Assembly: GCF_049671045.1 (NCBI RefSeq)
Contig: NZ_JBATUH010000068.1
Location: 5,727-69,726, forward strand
DNA: 64,000 bases
Direction: 5' to 3'
From: Parvibaculum sp049671045
GTDB taxonomy: Bacteria; Pseudomonadota; Alphaproteobacteria; Parvibaculales; Parvibaculaceae
This document shows positions 8,104 through 15,700 of the stretch, piece by piece (within the stretch, counting starts at the first letter, position 1; each line of letters opens with the position of its first letter). The position numbers and the translations under genes were made by a program. The notes beneath the pieces were generated by a model. The model did not search any database and was not told the origin of the DNA. It saw nothing but the letters and a program-made list of their open reading frames with translations.

Positions 8104-9159
8104 ATGAGCGGCAAGTTCATGATCTACGGCGCGACCGGCTATACGGGGAAGCTCGTCGCGCGGACCGCAAGGGCACTGGGCATGCGCCCGCTTCTCGCCG
8201 GGCGCAACGAGGCGCGGCTCAAATCCGTCGCCGGCCAGCACGGTTTCGAATATCAGGCCTTCGGCCTCAATGACAGGCAGGCGCTCACGGCGGCGCTCTC
8301 CCAGGTCGATGCGGTGCTCCATATCGCCGGTCCCTTCGCGCACACCTCGCAGCCCATGCGCGAGGCCTGCATCAGCACGAGAACGCATTACCTCGACATT
8401 ACCGGCGAGATCGATGTCTTCGAGGCTTGCGCCGCCGCCGATGCCGAAGCGCGCGAGGCGGGCATCATGGTCATGCCCGGCGTTGGCTTCGATGTCGTGC
8501 CGAGCGACTGTCTCGCGGCCCATATGAAGGCGCGCATGCCCGATGCGGTCGAGCTGACGCTTGCCATATCCGGCCTCGGGCGGATGTCGCGCGGAACGGC
8601 CAAGACCGGCGTTGAAAGCATCGGCAAGGGAACGCGGGTCCGCCGCGACGGCGAGATCGTCGCGCTCGGTTCGCCGCCGCGCCGCGAGGTCGATTTCGGG
8701 CAGGGGCCGAAGCCCGCCATTGCCGTCGGCTGGGGCGATGTGGCGACCGCATATCATTCGACCGGCATTCCGAACATCACGGTCTATTTCGAGGCGAGCC
8801 CGGAACTGGAGCGCATGGCGTCGCTCGGCGCCATCGGCCGCTGGTTCGCGAGCACGGGCTTCATGCAGCGCCGGCTCAAGGGCGCCATCGAAAGTCAGCC
8901 CGAAGGACCGACCGATGCCGAGCGGCGCGAGGGCTTTGCCGTCCTTGTCGGCGAGGCGGTGAACGAGGCCGGAGACAGGATCGTGTCGCGGCTGCGGACG
9001 CCCGAGGGCTATACGCTCACCGCCATGACGAGCCTCGAGATCATGCGCCGCACGCTGGCCGGCAGGGCGGTGCCGGGCTTCCAGACGCCGTCGCGTGTTT
9101 TCGGGCCTGACTTCATCGTCGAGTTCGAGGGCTGCACCCGCCGCGACATGAACGGCTGA
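8104..9159 (+). CDS. Saccharopine-dehydrogenase-like NAD(P)-binding reductase
   Basis: The product is 351 residues. Its N terminus is a Rossmann domain with the nucleotide-binding GATGYTGKLV, followed by RNEARL and a conserved HIAGPFAHTSQPM segment typical of saccharopine dehydrogenase-like and trans-acting enoyl reductase-like proteins. These act on lysine-pathway intermediates or polyketide/lipid enoyl groups; bacterial stand-alone members are mostly uncharacterised. A GGAGGGGAA ribosome-binding region lies just before the ATG. No lysine-biosynthesis genes are nearby, so a lipid or redox role is as likely as saccharopine chemistry. Confidence 0.82.
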   Translation: MSGKFMIYGATGYTGKLVARTARALGMRPLLAGRNEARLKSVAGQHGFEYQAFGLNDRQALTAALSQVDAVLHIAGPFAHTSQPMREACISTRTHYLDITGEIDVFEACAAADAEAREAGIMVMPGVGFDVVPSDCLAAHMKARMPDAVELTLAISGLGRMSRGTAKTGVESIGKGTRVRRDGEIVALGSPPRREVDFGQGPKPAIAVGWGDVATAYHSTGIPNITVYFEASPELERMASLGAIGRWFASTGFMQRRLKGAIESQPEGPTDAERREGFAVLVGEAVNEAGDRIVSRLRTPEGYTLTAMTSLEIMRRTLAGRAVPGFQTPSRVFGPDFIVEFEGCTRRDMNG

Positions 9160-9219
9160 GCCGCACGAACTCTTGCGGCCGGGCTTGGCCCGGACTTCGC
9201 CTGCGCATATGCTTCCGCC

Positions 9220-9834
9220 ATGGCCGGTCGCTTCCTTCTAAGCATGCTGTTGGCTGCGCAGTTCCTCATCTGCGCAGGAAGCGTTTCATTGGCGGCACCA
9301 ACGCCCGGCGCGCCGGAGCTGCCGGAAGCCGGCATGGACGATCCCAAGCTTCGCGCCGTGGTGCTCGACACGCTCTTCACCGATCTTGCCCGCGCCAAGA
9401 GCGCCGACGAGGCCAAGGCGGTCAGCACGGCGATCTTTCGCGTCTGGATGTATTCCGGCAGCCCGAGCGTCGATCTGCTGATGGGGCGCGGGCTCGATGC
9501 CTTTGCGGAGAAGGATTACGACCGCGCGCTTTTCTACTTCAACGAAGTCGTGGCGATGGCGCCGGATTTCGTCGAGGGCTGGGACAAGCGCGCCGCCATT
9601 CACTACCTCAAGGACGATTACGCCTCCGCGCTGAAGGACATCGAGCGGGTGCTGAAGCTCGAGCCGCGCCATTTCGGCGCCATGGGCGGGCTCGCCGTCA
9701 TGCTGCGCGATCTCGGCGACAAGAAGGGCGCTCTCGATCTCTATCGCCGCGCCCTCAAGATCAATCCGTGGCTCGATGGCGCGGAGCAGGCGGAGAAATC
9801 CCTCTCGATCGAGGTCGAGGGGCGGGGCATCTGA
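9220..9834 (+). CDS. Periplasmic TPR-repeat protein
   Basis: The product is 204 residues with an N-terminal signal peptide (hydrophobic core about residues 5-20, VSLAAP cleavage region). From about residue 90 there are at least three tetratricopeptide-like helical pairs (DYDRALFYFNEVVAMAP, DYASALKDIERVLKLEP and KGALDLYRRALKINP), so it is a protein-binding scaffold. It is exported to the periplasm. It lies six bases upstream of a membrane-anchored alpha/beta hydrolase, so the two are co-transcribed and may act together at the envelope; no partner is known. Confidence 0.85.
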   Translation: MAGRFLLSMLLAAQFLICAGSVSLAAPTPGAPELPEAGMDDPKLRAVVLDTLFTDLARAKSADEAKAVSTAIFRVWMYSGSPSVDLLMGRGLDAFAEKDYDRALFYFNEVVAMAPDFVEGWDKRAAIHYLKDDYASALKDIERVLKLEPRHFGAMGGLAVMLRDLGDKKGALDLYRRALKINPWLDGAEQAEKSLSIEVEGRGI

Positions 9835-9840
9835 CGGTCC

Positions 9841-10833
9841 ATGGACGTCCTTCTGGCAGCGATCGCGGCGGGGCTTCTGGCACTCGCATTTTATTCGGCA
9901 TGGTATGCGGCGCGGGTTGCAGGCCGCTTTCCGCCGAGAGGCGGCTTCGTCGAGGTTGAAGGCGTCCGCATACATTATGTCGAAATGGGCGCGGCCTCGG
10001 CCGATGCGGCGCCCATCGTTCTCGTTCACGGGGCGAGCGGCAATCTCGGCGACATGGTCGAGAGCATCATGCCGGAACTGTCGAAGCGGCATCGCGTCAT
10101 CGCCTTCGACCGGCCCGGCCATGGCTGGAGCGAAAGGCCGGGCGGCGAGGACGCCTCCGATCCGGCCGAGCAGGCGCGCCTCCTCCATGAAGCGCTGATG
10201 AGGCTCGGTGTCGAACGGCCCGTGCTTCTCGGCCATAGCTGGGGCGGCGCACTCGCGGCCGCTTACGCGCTCCGCTTTCCCGACGATCTTTCGGGCCTTC
10301 TCGTTCTTTCAGGCGCCACCCATGTCTGGGAGGGCGCGGATGCCTGGTATCACAGGATCATCGCCATGCCGCTTGTCGGCTCGCTCTTCCTCCATGTGCT
10401 GATGGTGCCGGGCGGGCTCATGCTGATGGAGGCGGGCATACGCAACAATTTCGCGCCCGATCCCGTGCCGCCGCGATATGCCGAGCGGATCGGCCTGCCG
10501 CTTCTCTTCAGACCGCGCCATTTTCGCGCCAACAGCGCCGACACCCGCCGCCTGCGCGGCTTTCTCCGCGCGCAGAGCGGGCGATATGGAGAAATCCGTG
10601 TGCCGACGATCATCGTCACCGGCAATCGCGACCGCACCGTCTGGGCGAAGCTCCATTCCTATGCGCTTCATGAAGCGATTGCGGGCTCGGAGATGATCAA
10701 GCTCGTCGGTGTCGGCCACATGCCGCATCATGTGCGGCCCGATATCGTGATCGACGCGCTCTCGCGCCTCGCGCGGGGAGAGGCTCCCCGCGCGGGCACG
10801 CATGTGGTCGAGCCCGGCGCGCCGCTTCGCTGA
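9841..10833 (+). CDS. Membrane-anchored alpha/beta hydrolase
   Basis: The product is 330 residues. An N-terminal hydrophobic helix (about residues 3-22) likely anchors it to the inner membrane. The hydrolase fold shows VHGASGN (oxyanion region), Ser in GHSWGG, and the C-terminal VGHMPHH with the catalytic histidine. It follows the TPR gene by six bases. It differs from the two GNGAHA-type paralogues in this window and looks like an epoxide/haloalkane/ester hydrolase relative. Its end lies six bases from that of the convergent pyruvate kinase gene. Confidence 0.85.
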   Translation: MDVLLAAIAAGLLALAFYSAWYAARVAGRFPPRGGFVEVEGVRIHYVEMGAASADAAPIVLVHGASGNLGDMVESIMPELSKRHRVIAFDRPGHGWSERPGGEDASDPAEQARLLHEALMRLGVERPVLLGHSWGGALAAAYALRFPDDLSGLLVLSGATHVWEGADAWYHRIIAMPLVGSLFLHVLMVPGGLMLMEAGIRNNFAPDPVPPRYAERIGLPLLFRPRHFRANSADTRRLRGFLRAQSGRYGEIRVPTIIVTGNRDRTVWAKLHSYALHEAIAGSEMIKLVGVGHMPHHVRPDIVIDALSRLARGEAPRAGTHVVEPGAPLR

Positions 10834-10839
10834 CGCTGT

Positions 10840-12276
10840 TCAGTCGGCGGCGCTTCCCTTGCGACCGACAAAGGCGACGCGCAGCATGTTGGTCGCCCCC
10901 GGCGTGCCGAGCGGCAATCCCGCCGTGACGATGATGCGCTGGCCGGGCTGCGCGAAGCCTTCCTGAAAGGCGATGCGGCAGGCGCGCTCGGCGATGTCGT
11001 CGAGATCGTGCGCATCCTCGGTCAGCACGCAATGGAGGCCCCAGACGAGCGCGAGACGGCGCGCCGTGGCGGGGATCGGCGTCAGGGCAACGATGGGAAA
11101 GAGCGGGCGCTCGCGCGCGGCGCGAAGCCCCGTCGAGCCGGAGTTCGTCCAGCAGACGATGGCCGCCGCCTTGAGCGTGTCGGCGACCGAATGGGCGGCG
11201 GCGCTGATCGCATCGGCGCCCGTCGCCTCGGGCTCGGTCCGCTGCGAATAGATGATGCCGGGATAGGTCGGGTCCGCCTCGACCGATTCCGCGACGCGAT
11301 TCATCATGCGCACCGCCTCGACTGGATATTGGCCCGCCGCCGATTCCGCCGAAAGCATGATCGCATCAGCGCCCTCGAAGACGGCGGTGGCGACGTCGGA
11401 GACCTCCGCGCGCGTCGGCACGGGCGAGGCGATCATCGATTCGAGCATCTGCGTCGCGATGACAACGGGCTTGCCCGCGCGCCGCGCCGAGCGCGTGATC
11501 CGCTTCTGCCAGCCCGGCACTTCCTCGAGCGGCAACTCCACGCCGAGATCGCCACGCGCGACCATCACCGCGTCCGAGATGTCGATGATCTCGTCGAGAT
11601 GGATGAGCGCCTGCGGCTTCTCGATCTTGCCGAGAACGGCGACGCGCCCGCGCGCGATCTTGCGCGCCTCGGCGATATCGTCCGGGCGCTGAATGAAGGA
11701 GAGCGCCACCCAGTCAACGCCGAGTTCGAGCGCCTTCTCGAAATCGGCGACGTCCTTGTCGGTGAGCGCCTTGAGCGGCAGCACCGTCTCCGGCACGTTG
11801 ACTCCCTTGCGATTGGTGAGCCGCCCGCCGACGATCACTTCCGTTTCCGCGAAGTCGGCGCCCGTCCGGGTCACGCGCAGGCGGATCTTGCCGTCGTCGA
11901 GCAGCAGCGACTGGCCGACCTCGACCGCCGCGAAGATTACGGGATGGGGCAGGGGCGCGCGTGTCGCGTCTCCCGGCGCCGGATCGAGATCGAGCCGGAA
12001 GCGCGCGCCCTTTTCGAGCATCGCCGCGCCATCCGCGATCTCGCCGACCCTGAGCTTCGGCCCCTGGAGGTCCACCAGAATGCCGACGGGGCGTCCTTCC
12101 TCGGCCTCGACCTCGCGGATCAGCGCATGAAGGCGGGTCAGGCCCTCATGGTTCAGGTGGCTCATATTGAGCCGGAACACATCGGCGCCCGCATTGAACA
12201 GCTCGCGGATTTTCTCCTTGACGTTCGATGCCGGTCCAAGGGTGGCTATGATCTTGACGTTACGCCGACGCATCAC
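10840..12276 (-). CDS. pyk: Pyruvate kinase
   Basis: This 478-residue enzyme converts PEP and ADP to pyruvate and ATP. It has the N-terminal KIIATLGPAS, the RLNMSHLNHE substrate loop and the active-site signature MVARGDLGVELPLEEV, followed by the CWTNSGSTG region of the C-terminal regulatory domain. The length is usual for bacterial type II pyruvate kinase. It lies 13 bases downstream of a glycerate 2-kinase gene, a pairing that would carry glycerate through 2-phosphoglycerate and PEP to pyruvate. Translation may start at the second of two adjacent Met codons. Confidence 0.97.
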   Translation of the reverse strand: MMRRRNVKIIATLGPASNVKEKIRELFNAGADVFRLNMSHLNHEGLTRLHALIREVEAEEGRPVGILVDLQGPKLRVGEIADGAAMLEKGARFRLDLDPAPGDATRAPLPHPVIFAAVEVGQSLLLDDGKIRLRVTRTGADFAETEVIVGGRLTNRKGVNVPETVLPLKALTDKDVADFEKALELGVDWVALSFIQRPDDIAEARKIARGRVAVLGKIEKPQALIHLDEIIDISDAVMVARGDLGVELPLEEVPGWQKRITRSARRAGKPVVIATQMLESMIASPVPTRAEVSDVATAVFEGADAIMLSAESAAGQYPVEAVRMMNRVAESVEADPTYPGIIYSQRTEPEATGADAISAAAHSVADTLKAAAIVCWTNSGSTGLRAARERPLFPIVALTPIPATARRLALVWGLHCVLTEDAHDLDDIAERACRIAFQEGFAQPGQRIIVTAGLPLGTPGATNMLRVAFVGRKGSAAD

Positions 12277-12289
12277 CGGGTGGCTCTCC

Positions 12290-13612
12290 TCATGTTTGCT
12301 CCCCCTCGATCAGTATGACTCGAAAATCATTCACATTGGTGAAACTGGGGCCCGTTCGCAGCAAATCGCCGAGACGGTCGAAAAAGCCCCCGGAATCATG
12401 GGCGCGGAGGGCCTCGCGCGGATCGAGGCCGAGCGCCTCGGCGCGCGCCAGCGTGTCGGGCAGCCAAAGCGCGCCCGCCGGATCGTCGCTCGCGCCCCAG
12501 CCGCCATCTATGCCGTCCGTATCCGCCGCAAGCGCGGATATGCCGCCTGCACCCTGAAGCGCGAGCCCGAGCGCCAGCGCATATTCCTGATTGCGGCCGC
12601 CGCGCCCCGCGCATGACGGGTCTTCGATCGTGATGGTCGTTTCGCCGCCCGAGAGAATGACACAGCGCTCGCCCCTTGCGCGTGCGTCGAGCGCGAGGCG
12701 GGCATGGGCCGCTGCAATGTCTCGGGCCTCGCCTTCGATCCGGTCGCCGAGATCGGTGACGGCGTAGCCTCGCGCCGCCGCGCGATCGGCAGCGGCGCGA
12801 AGCGCGCCGGCGCCGCTCGCCACGATCTCGTAGCGCGCATTGCGGAAGACGGAGGCGCCGGGCTTCGGGCTTTCAGGCGCGGAGATGAGCGCCACGCGGA
12901 TGTGCGGAGGAAGCTCGATCTCGAAACGGTCGAGAATGTTGAGCGCATCCTCGCGCGTCGTTGGATCGGGAACCGTCGGTCCCGATGCGATGACGCTCGG
13001 ATCGTCGCCCGCCACATCGGAAATGGCGAGGGTGACGAACGGCGCCGGCGAGATCGCCTCGGCGAGGCGCCCGCCCTTGATCCGCGAGAGGTGCTTGCGC
13101 ACGCAGTTGATGTCCGCAATCGGCGCGCCGGAGGCGAGCAATGCGCGCGTCAGCGCCTGCTTGTCTTCGAGGCTCACGCCCTCGACGGGAAGCGTGGCGA
13201 GCGCCGAGCCGCCGCCCGAAAGGAGCACGAGCGCGAGATCGTCCGGCCCCAGTGTGCGCGCCATGGCGAGCATCCGCTCGCTCGCCGCAAGCCCCGCCGC
13301 GTCGGGCACCGGGTGGCTCGCCTCGACGATCTCGACATGCCGCGTCGGCCGGGCGTGGCCGTAGCGCGTGATGGCAAGACCTGAAGTAGTGGCTTCGGGC
13401 GCATGCCGCGCATAATGCGCTTCGGCGGCAGCCGCCATGGAAGCGGCGGCCTTGCCGATGGCGAAGATGACGAGACGGCCCGCCGGTGGCGGCGGCAGAT
13501 GGGGCCCGAGGCAGATTTCGGGCAGGGCCGATTTGACCGCCGCCTCGTAAAGGCTCAGCAGAAAGGCGCGTTCGGCGGAAAAGCCTGGCGTCATGGGAAG
13601 GGGAGGGACCAT
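12290..13612 (-). CDS. Glycerate 2-kinase (DUF4147/MOFRL family)
   Basis: The product is 440 residues with an N-terminal DUF4147 kinase domain (IFAIGKAAASMA, ASHPVPDAAG and LLSGGGSAL) and a C-terminal MOFRL domain (CVILSGGETTITI and GGRNQEYALA). The family (GckA/TtuD) phosphorylates D-glycerate to 2-phosphoglycerate, or acts on hydroxypyruvate-linked intermediates in tartrate and glyoxylate use. The start was placed at MVPPLP; the frame extends upstream but would cross the divergent promoter. It is the first gene of a unit with pyk. Confidence 0.9.
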   Translation of the reverse strand: MVPPLPMTPGFSAERAFLLSLYEAAVKSALPEICLGPHLPPPPAGRLVIFAIGKAAASMAAAAEAHYARHAPEATTSGLAITRYGHARPTRHVEIVEASHPVPDAAGLAASERMLAMARTLGPDDLALVLLSGGGSALATLPVEGVSLEDKQALTRALLASGAPIADINCVRKHLSRIKGGRLAEAISPAPFVTLAISDVAGDDPSVIASGPTVPDPTTREDALNILDRFEIELPPHIRVALISAPESPKPGASVFRNARYEIVASGAGALRAAADRAAARGYAVTDLGDRIEGEARDIAAAHARLALDARARGERCVILSGGETTITIEDPSCAGRGGRNQEYALALGLALQGAGGISALAADTDGIDGGWGASDDPAGALWLPDTLARAEALGLDPREALRAHDSGGFFDRLGDLLRTGPSFTNVNDFRVILIEGEQT

Positions 13613-13619
13613 TCTCTGT

Positions 13620-13645
13620 GTTGCACCCCTTGGGTATAATGCAAC
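13620..13645. promoter_or_regulatory. TATAAT box bracketed by a perfect inverted repeat (operator candidate)
   Basis: GTTGCA and TGCAAC form a 6-bp inverted repeat 14 bases apart. Between them lies a perfect TATAAT seven bases before the N-formylglutamate amidohydrolase ATG, and the site also sits just upstream of the divergent glycerate kinase start. It is placed to let one regulator act on both genes. No regulator gene is adjacent. Confidence 0.5.
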
Positions 13646-13646
13646 C

Positions 13647-14486
13647 ATGCAGTCCATGTCATGTGACGGGGAAATCTCCCCGAACGAATCCGCATCATTC
13701 GATCTCGTCAATCCCGGGGGCGATCCGGAGTTTCTGATCGTTTGCGACCACGCATCGAACGCGCTGCCCGCAGGCTATGGAACACTCGGCCTGCCGGAAG
13801 CCGAGTTCGAGCGCCACATCGCCTATGACATCGGCGCGGGCGAAGTGTCGCGCCTGCTCGCCGCCCATCTCGATGCGCCGGCCGTGCTTGCGCGTTATTC
13901 GCGCCTTCTCATCGATCTCAACCGGGGCGCCGACGATCCGACGCTGGTGATGAAACTTTCCGATGGCGCGATCGTGCCCGCCAATCGCGATGTCGATCCC
14001 ATGCATGATACGGTCGAGTTCGAGCATCGTCTGCTGCATTTCTATCTGCCCTATCACGAGGCGATCTCGGCGGCGATCGCGCGGGCGCGCGGGCGCGGCG
14101 TTCAGCCCGTGATCGTCTCGATCCACAGTTTCACGCCCTCATGGCGCGGCGCCGCGCGGCCCTGGCATGCGGGCATATTGTGGGATCGCGACGACAGGCT
14201 GCCGCTCATGCTGCTCGATGCGCTTCGCATGGAGCCGGGGCTCGTCGTCGGCGATAACGAGCCTTATTCCGGGCGGCTCAAGGGCGATTGCCTCTACAGA
14301 CACGGCACGATGAACGGGCTCGCCCATGCGCTTGTCGAGATCAGGCAGGATCTCATTTGCGACGAGGCCGGACAGCGCGAATGGGCCGCGCGGCTTGCGG
14401 CATTGTTGCGCGATGCCCGGCGCAACGCCGATCTCGGCGTGGTCCGCCATTACGGCTCGCATACAGATGGGCAGAAGCCCGGATAA
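13647..14486 (+). CDS. N-formylglutamate amidohydrolase family protein
   Basis: The 279-residue product matches the FGase family: LIVCDHASNALP near the N terminus, DIGAGEVSRLLA, then VSIHSFTP with conserved metal-binding residues. The family hydrolyses N-formyl-L-glutamate to glutamate and formate in histidine breakdown, but many members sit outside hut operons with unknown amide substrates, as here. The first ATG lies only seven bases after a TATAAT box, implying a leaderless or very short-leader mRNA; another Met follows three codons later. DUF1244 follows after 22 bases. Confidence 0.85.
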   Translation: MQSMSCDGEISPNESASFDLVNPGGDPEFLIVCDHASNALPAGYGTLGLPEAEFERHIAYDIGAGEVSRLLAAHLDAPAVLARYSRLLIDLNRGADDPTLVMKLSDGAIVPANRDVDPMHDTVEFEHRLLHFYLPYHEAISAAIARARGRGVQPVIVSIHSFTPSWRGAARPWHAGILWDRDDRLPLMLLDALRMEPGLVVGDNEPYSGRLKGDCLYRHGTMNGLAHALVEIRQDLICDEAGQREWAARLAALLRDARRNADLGVVRHYGSHTDGQKPG

Positions 14487-14508
14487 ACATCGCGACAGGA
14501 GTTTGTTG

Positions 14509-14814
14509 ATGGACAAGGCATTGGAGACGGAGCTTGAAGCGGCGGCCTTTCGCCGGCTGATCGCTCATCTGCGCCAGCGCACCGATGTGCAGAACATCGA
14601 TCTCATGATCCATGGCGGTTTCTGCAGGAACTGTCTTGCGGACTGGTACGCGCAGGCGGCCGAAGCCAAAGGCATTTCGATGACGCGCGATGAAGCGCGC
14701 GAAACGGTTTATGGAATGCCATTCGCCGAATGGAAGTCGAAATTCCAGAAGGAAGCGACGCCCGAACAGCTCGCCGCCTTCGAGGCCGCGCAAAAGGCGC
14801 ATAGCCCCGACTGA
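14509..14814 (+). CDS. DUF1244 family protein
   Basis: This 101-residue cytoplasmic protein belongs to DUF1244. The conserved core is IDLMIHGGFCRNCLADWY, with two cysteines three apart, followed by YGMPFAEWKSKFQ. Its function is unknown; the Cys pair could bind metal or be redox active. The start was chosen for the CAGGAG ribosome-binding site eight bases upstream. It is probably co-transcribed with the amidohydrolase gene before it. An 11-bp inverted repeat follows, between this gene and gapR. Confidence 0.88.
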   Translation: MDKALETELEAAAFRRLIAHLRQRTDVQNIDLMIHGGFCRNCLADWYAQAAEAKGISMTRDEARETVYGMPFAEWKSKFQKEATPEQLAAFEAAQKAHSPD

Positions 14815-14841
14815 TTTTATCGAGCCGGACATTTAGGCGCG

Positions 14842-14878
14842 GGCAATATCCACAGCTTTCTCCCGCATGGATATTGCC
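14842..14878. repeat. Perfect 11-bp inverted repeat upstream of gapR
   Basis: GGCAATATCCA and TGGATATTGCC are separated by 15 bases. There is no T-run after it on either strand, so it is not a typical terminator. It lies about 67 bases before the gapR start, where an operator or a leader hairpin would sit. Confidence 0.7.
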
Positions 14879-14944
14879 GCGATGGCGCGAGCTCGCTAGT
14901 GTCCCGCACTCACCGGAGAATGGATGGAAGTGGAGCAACGCATC

Positions 14945-15211
14945 ATGGCGGACGGCAATATGCCTGTGAATTCGGGTGGCGTCGCGCAGGATCAGCTGCG
15001 CACCATTGTCGAGCGCATCGAGCGTCTTGAGGAAGAGAAGGCGGCGACCGCTGCCGACATCAAGGAAGTCTATGCCGAAGCGAAGGCCAATGGCTTCGAC
15101 ACCAAGACGCTTCGCCAGGTGATCCGCATCCGCAAGCAGGACAAGGCGGAGCGCCAGGAGCAGGAAGCGATTCTCGATCTCTATCTTCACGCCCTCGGCA
15201 TGGTGGAGTAG
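14945..15211 (+). CDS. gapR: GapR-family nucleoid-associated protein (DUF2312)
   Basis: This 88-residue protein has a long coiled coil (IVERIERLEEEKAATAADI) and the highly conserved ADIKEVYAEAKANGFD, then LRQVIRIRKQD and EAILDLYLHALG. GapR tetramers encircle overtwisted, AT-rich DNA ahead of forks and RNA polymerase and stimulate gyrase and topoisomerase IV in Caulobacter. The start at MADGNM gives the family's usual length and has GGAG about nine bases upstream; an in-frame ATG seven codons earlier is the alternative. It is transcribed alone, downstream of a striking inverted repeat. Confidence 0.92.
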   Translation: MADGNMPVNSGGVAQDQLRTIVERIERLEEEKAATAADIKEVYAEAKANGFDTKTLRQVIRIRKQDKAERQEQEAILDLYLHALGMVE

Positions 15212-15307
15212 GCGCACTCCGGCGCTCTTCATCGCGCCCGCCCGATCTGATATATCGGGCTTCGGGGGCGCGGCCATAATCTCCGCGATCGCCGACGGAG
15301 ATTGCCA

Positions 15308-15700
15308 GTGGAAAGTCCCGTGCCGAATCCTCTCGAAGCTTCAGCTGAATCCGCCTGGCCCTGGGCGCGGGTGAGGTCCTGGATCCATGCGGCGGTGGCG
15401 ACGCTCGCCGTCGCCTTCGTGCTGCGCTATGCGCTGATCGAGCCGCACTGGATCGGCATCACTTGTAGCGCCGACATCGTTCCCTGGTGGTGCGCGCCGC
15501 GCGAGGGCGTCGTGCTCATGCATATCTACTGGGTGTGGGGCTGGCTCGCGCTCGCGGGCGGCGTTCTTGCCATCGCCTTTGGCTGGCTCTGGGCGATCCG
15601 TCTCGGCCTCGTCATGAGCCTGATGGGGCTCGTGCTCTACAATGCCGACTATGCCGCCATCGGCCTCATGCTCACGCTTTTGCGGTTGCCCCGGATCTAG
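15308..15700 (+). CDS. Small membrane protein of unknown function
   Basis: I do not recognise this 130-residue protein. It has three to four hydrophobic segments (about residues 28-45, 70-92 and 95-122) joined by short loops, with a WWCAPREG loop that may be periplasmic. The GTG start was chosen because ACGGAG lies seven bases upstream; a TTG two codons earlier is the other option. Its last 29 bases overlap, in the opposite direction, the 3' end of the GH17/membrane gene, so the two genes are convergent and interlocked. A shared role in envelope glycan work is conjecture. Confidence 0.7.
   Translation: MESPVPNPLEASAESAWPWARVRSWIHAAVATLAVAFVLRYALIEPHWIGITCSADIVPWWCAPREGVVLMHIYWVWGWLALAGGVLAIAFGWLWAIRLGLVMSLMGLVLYNADYAAIGLMLTLLRLPRI

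Noticed and set aside
13593..13711. Upstream extensions of the divergent glycerate kinase and amidohydrolase frames
   Set aside because: The extended frames would run through each other's promoter and the inverted repeat. Conserved family starts lie downstream.
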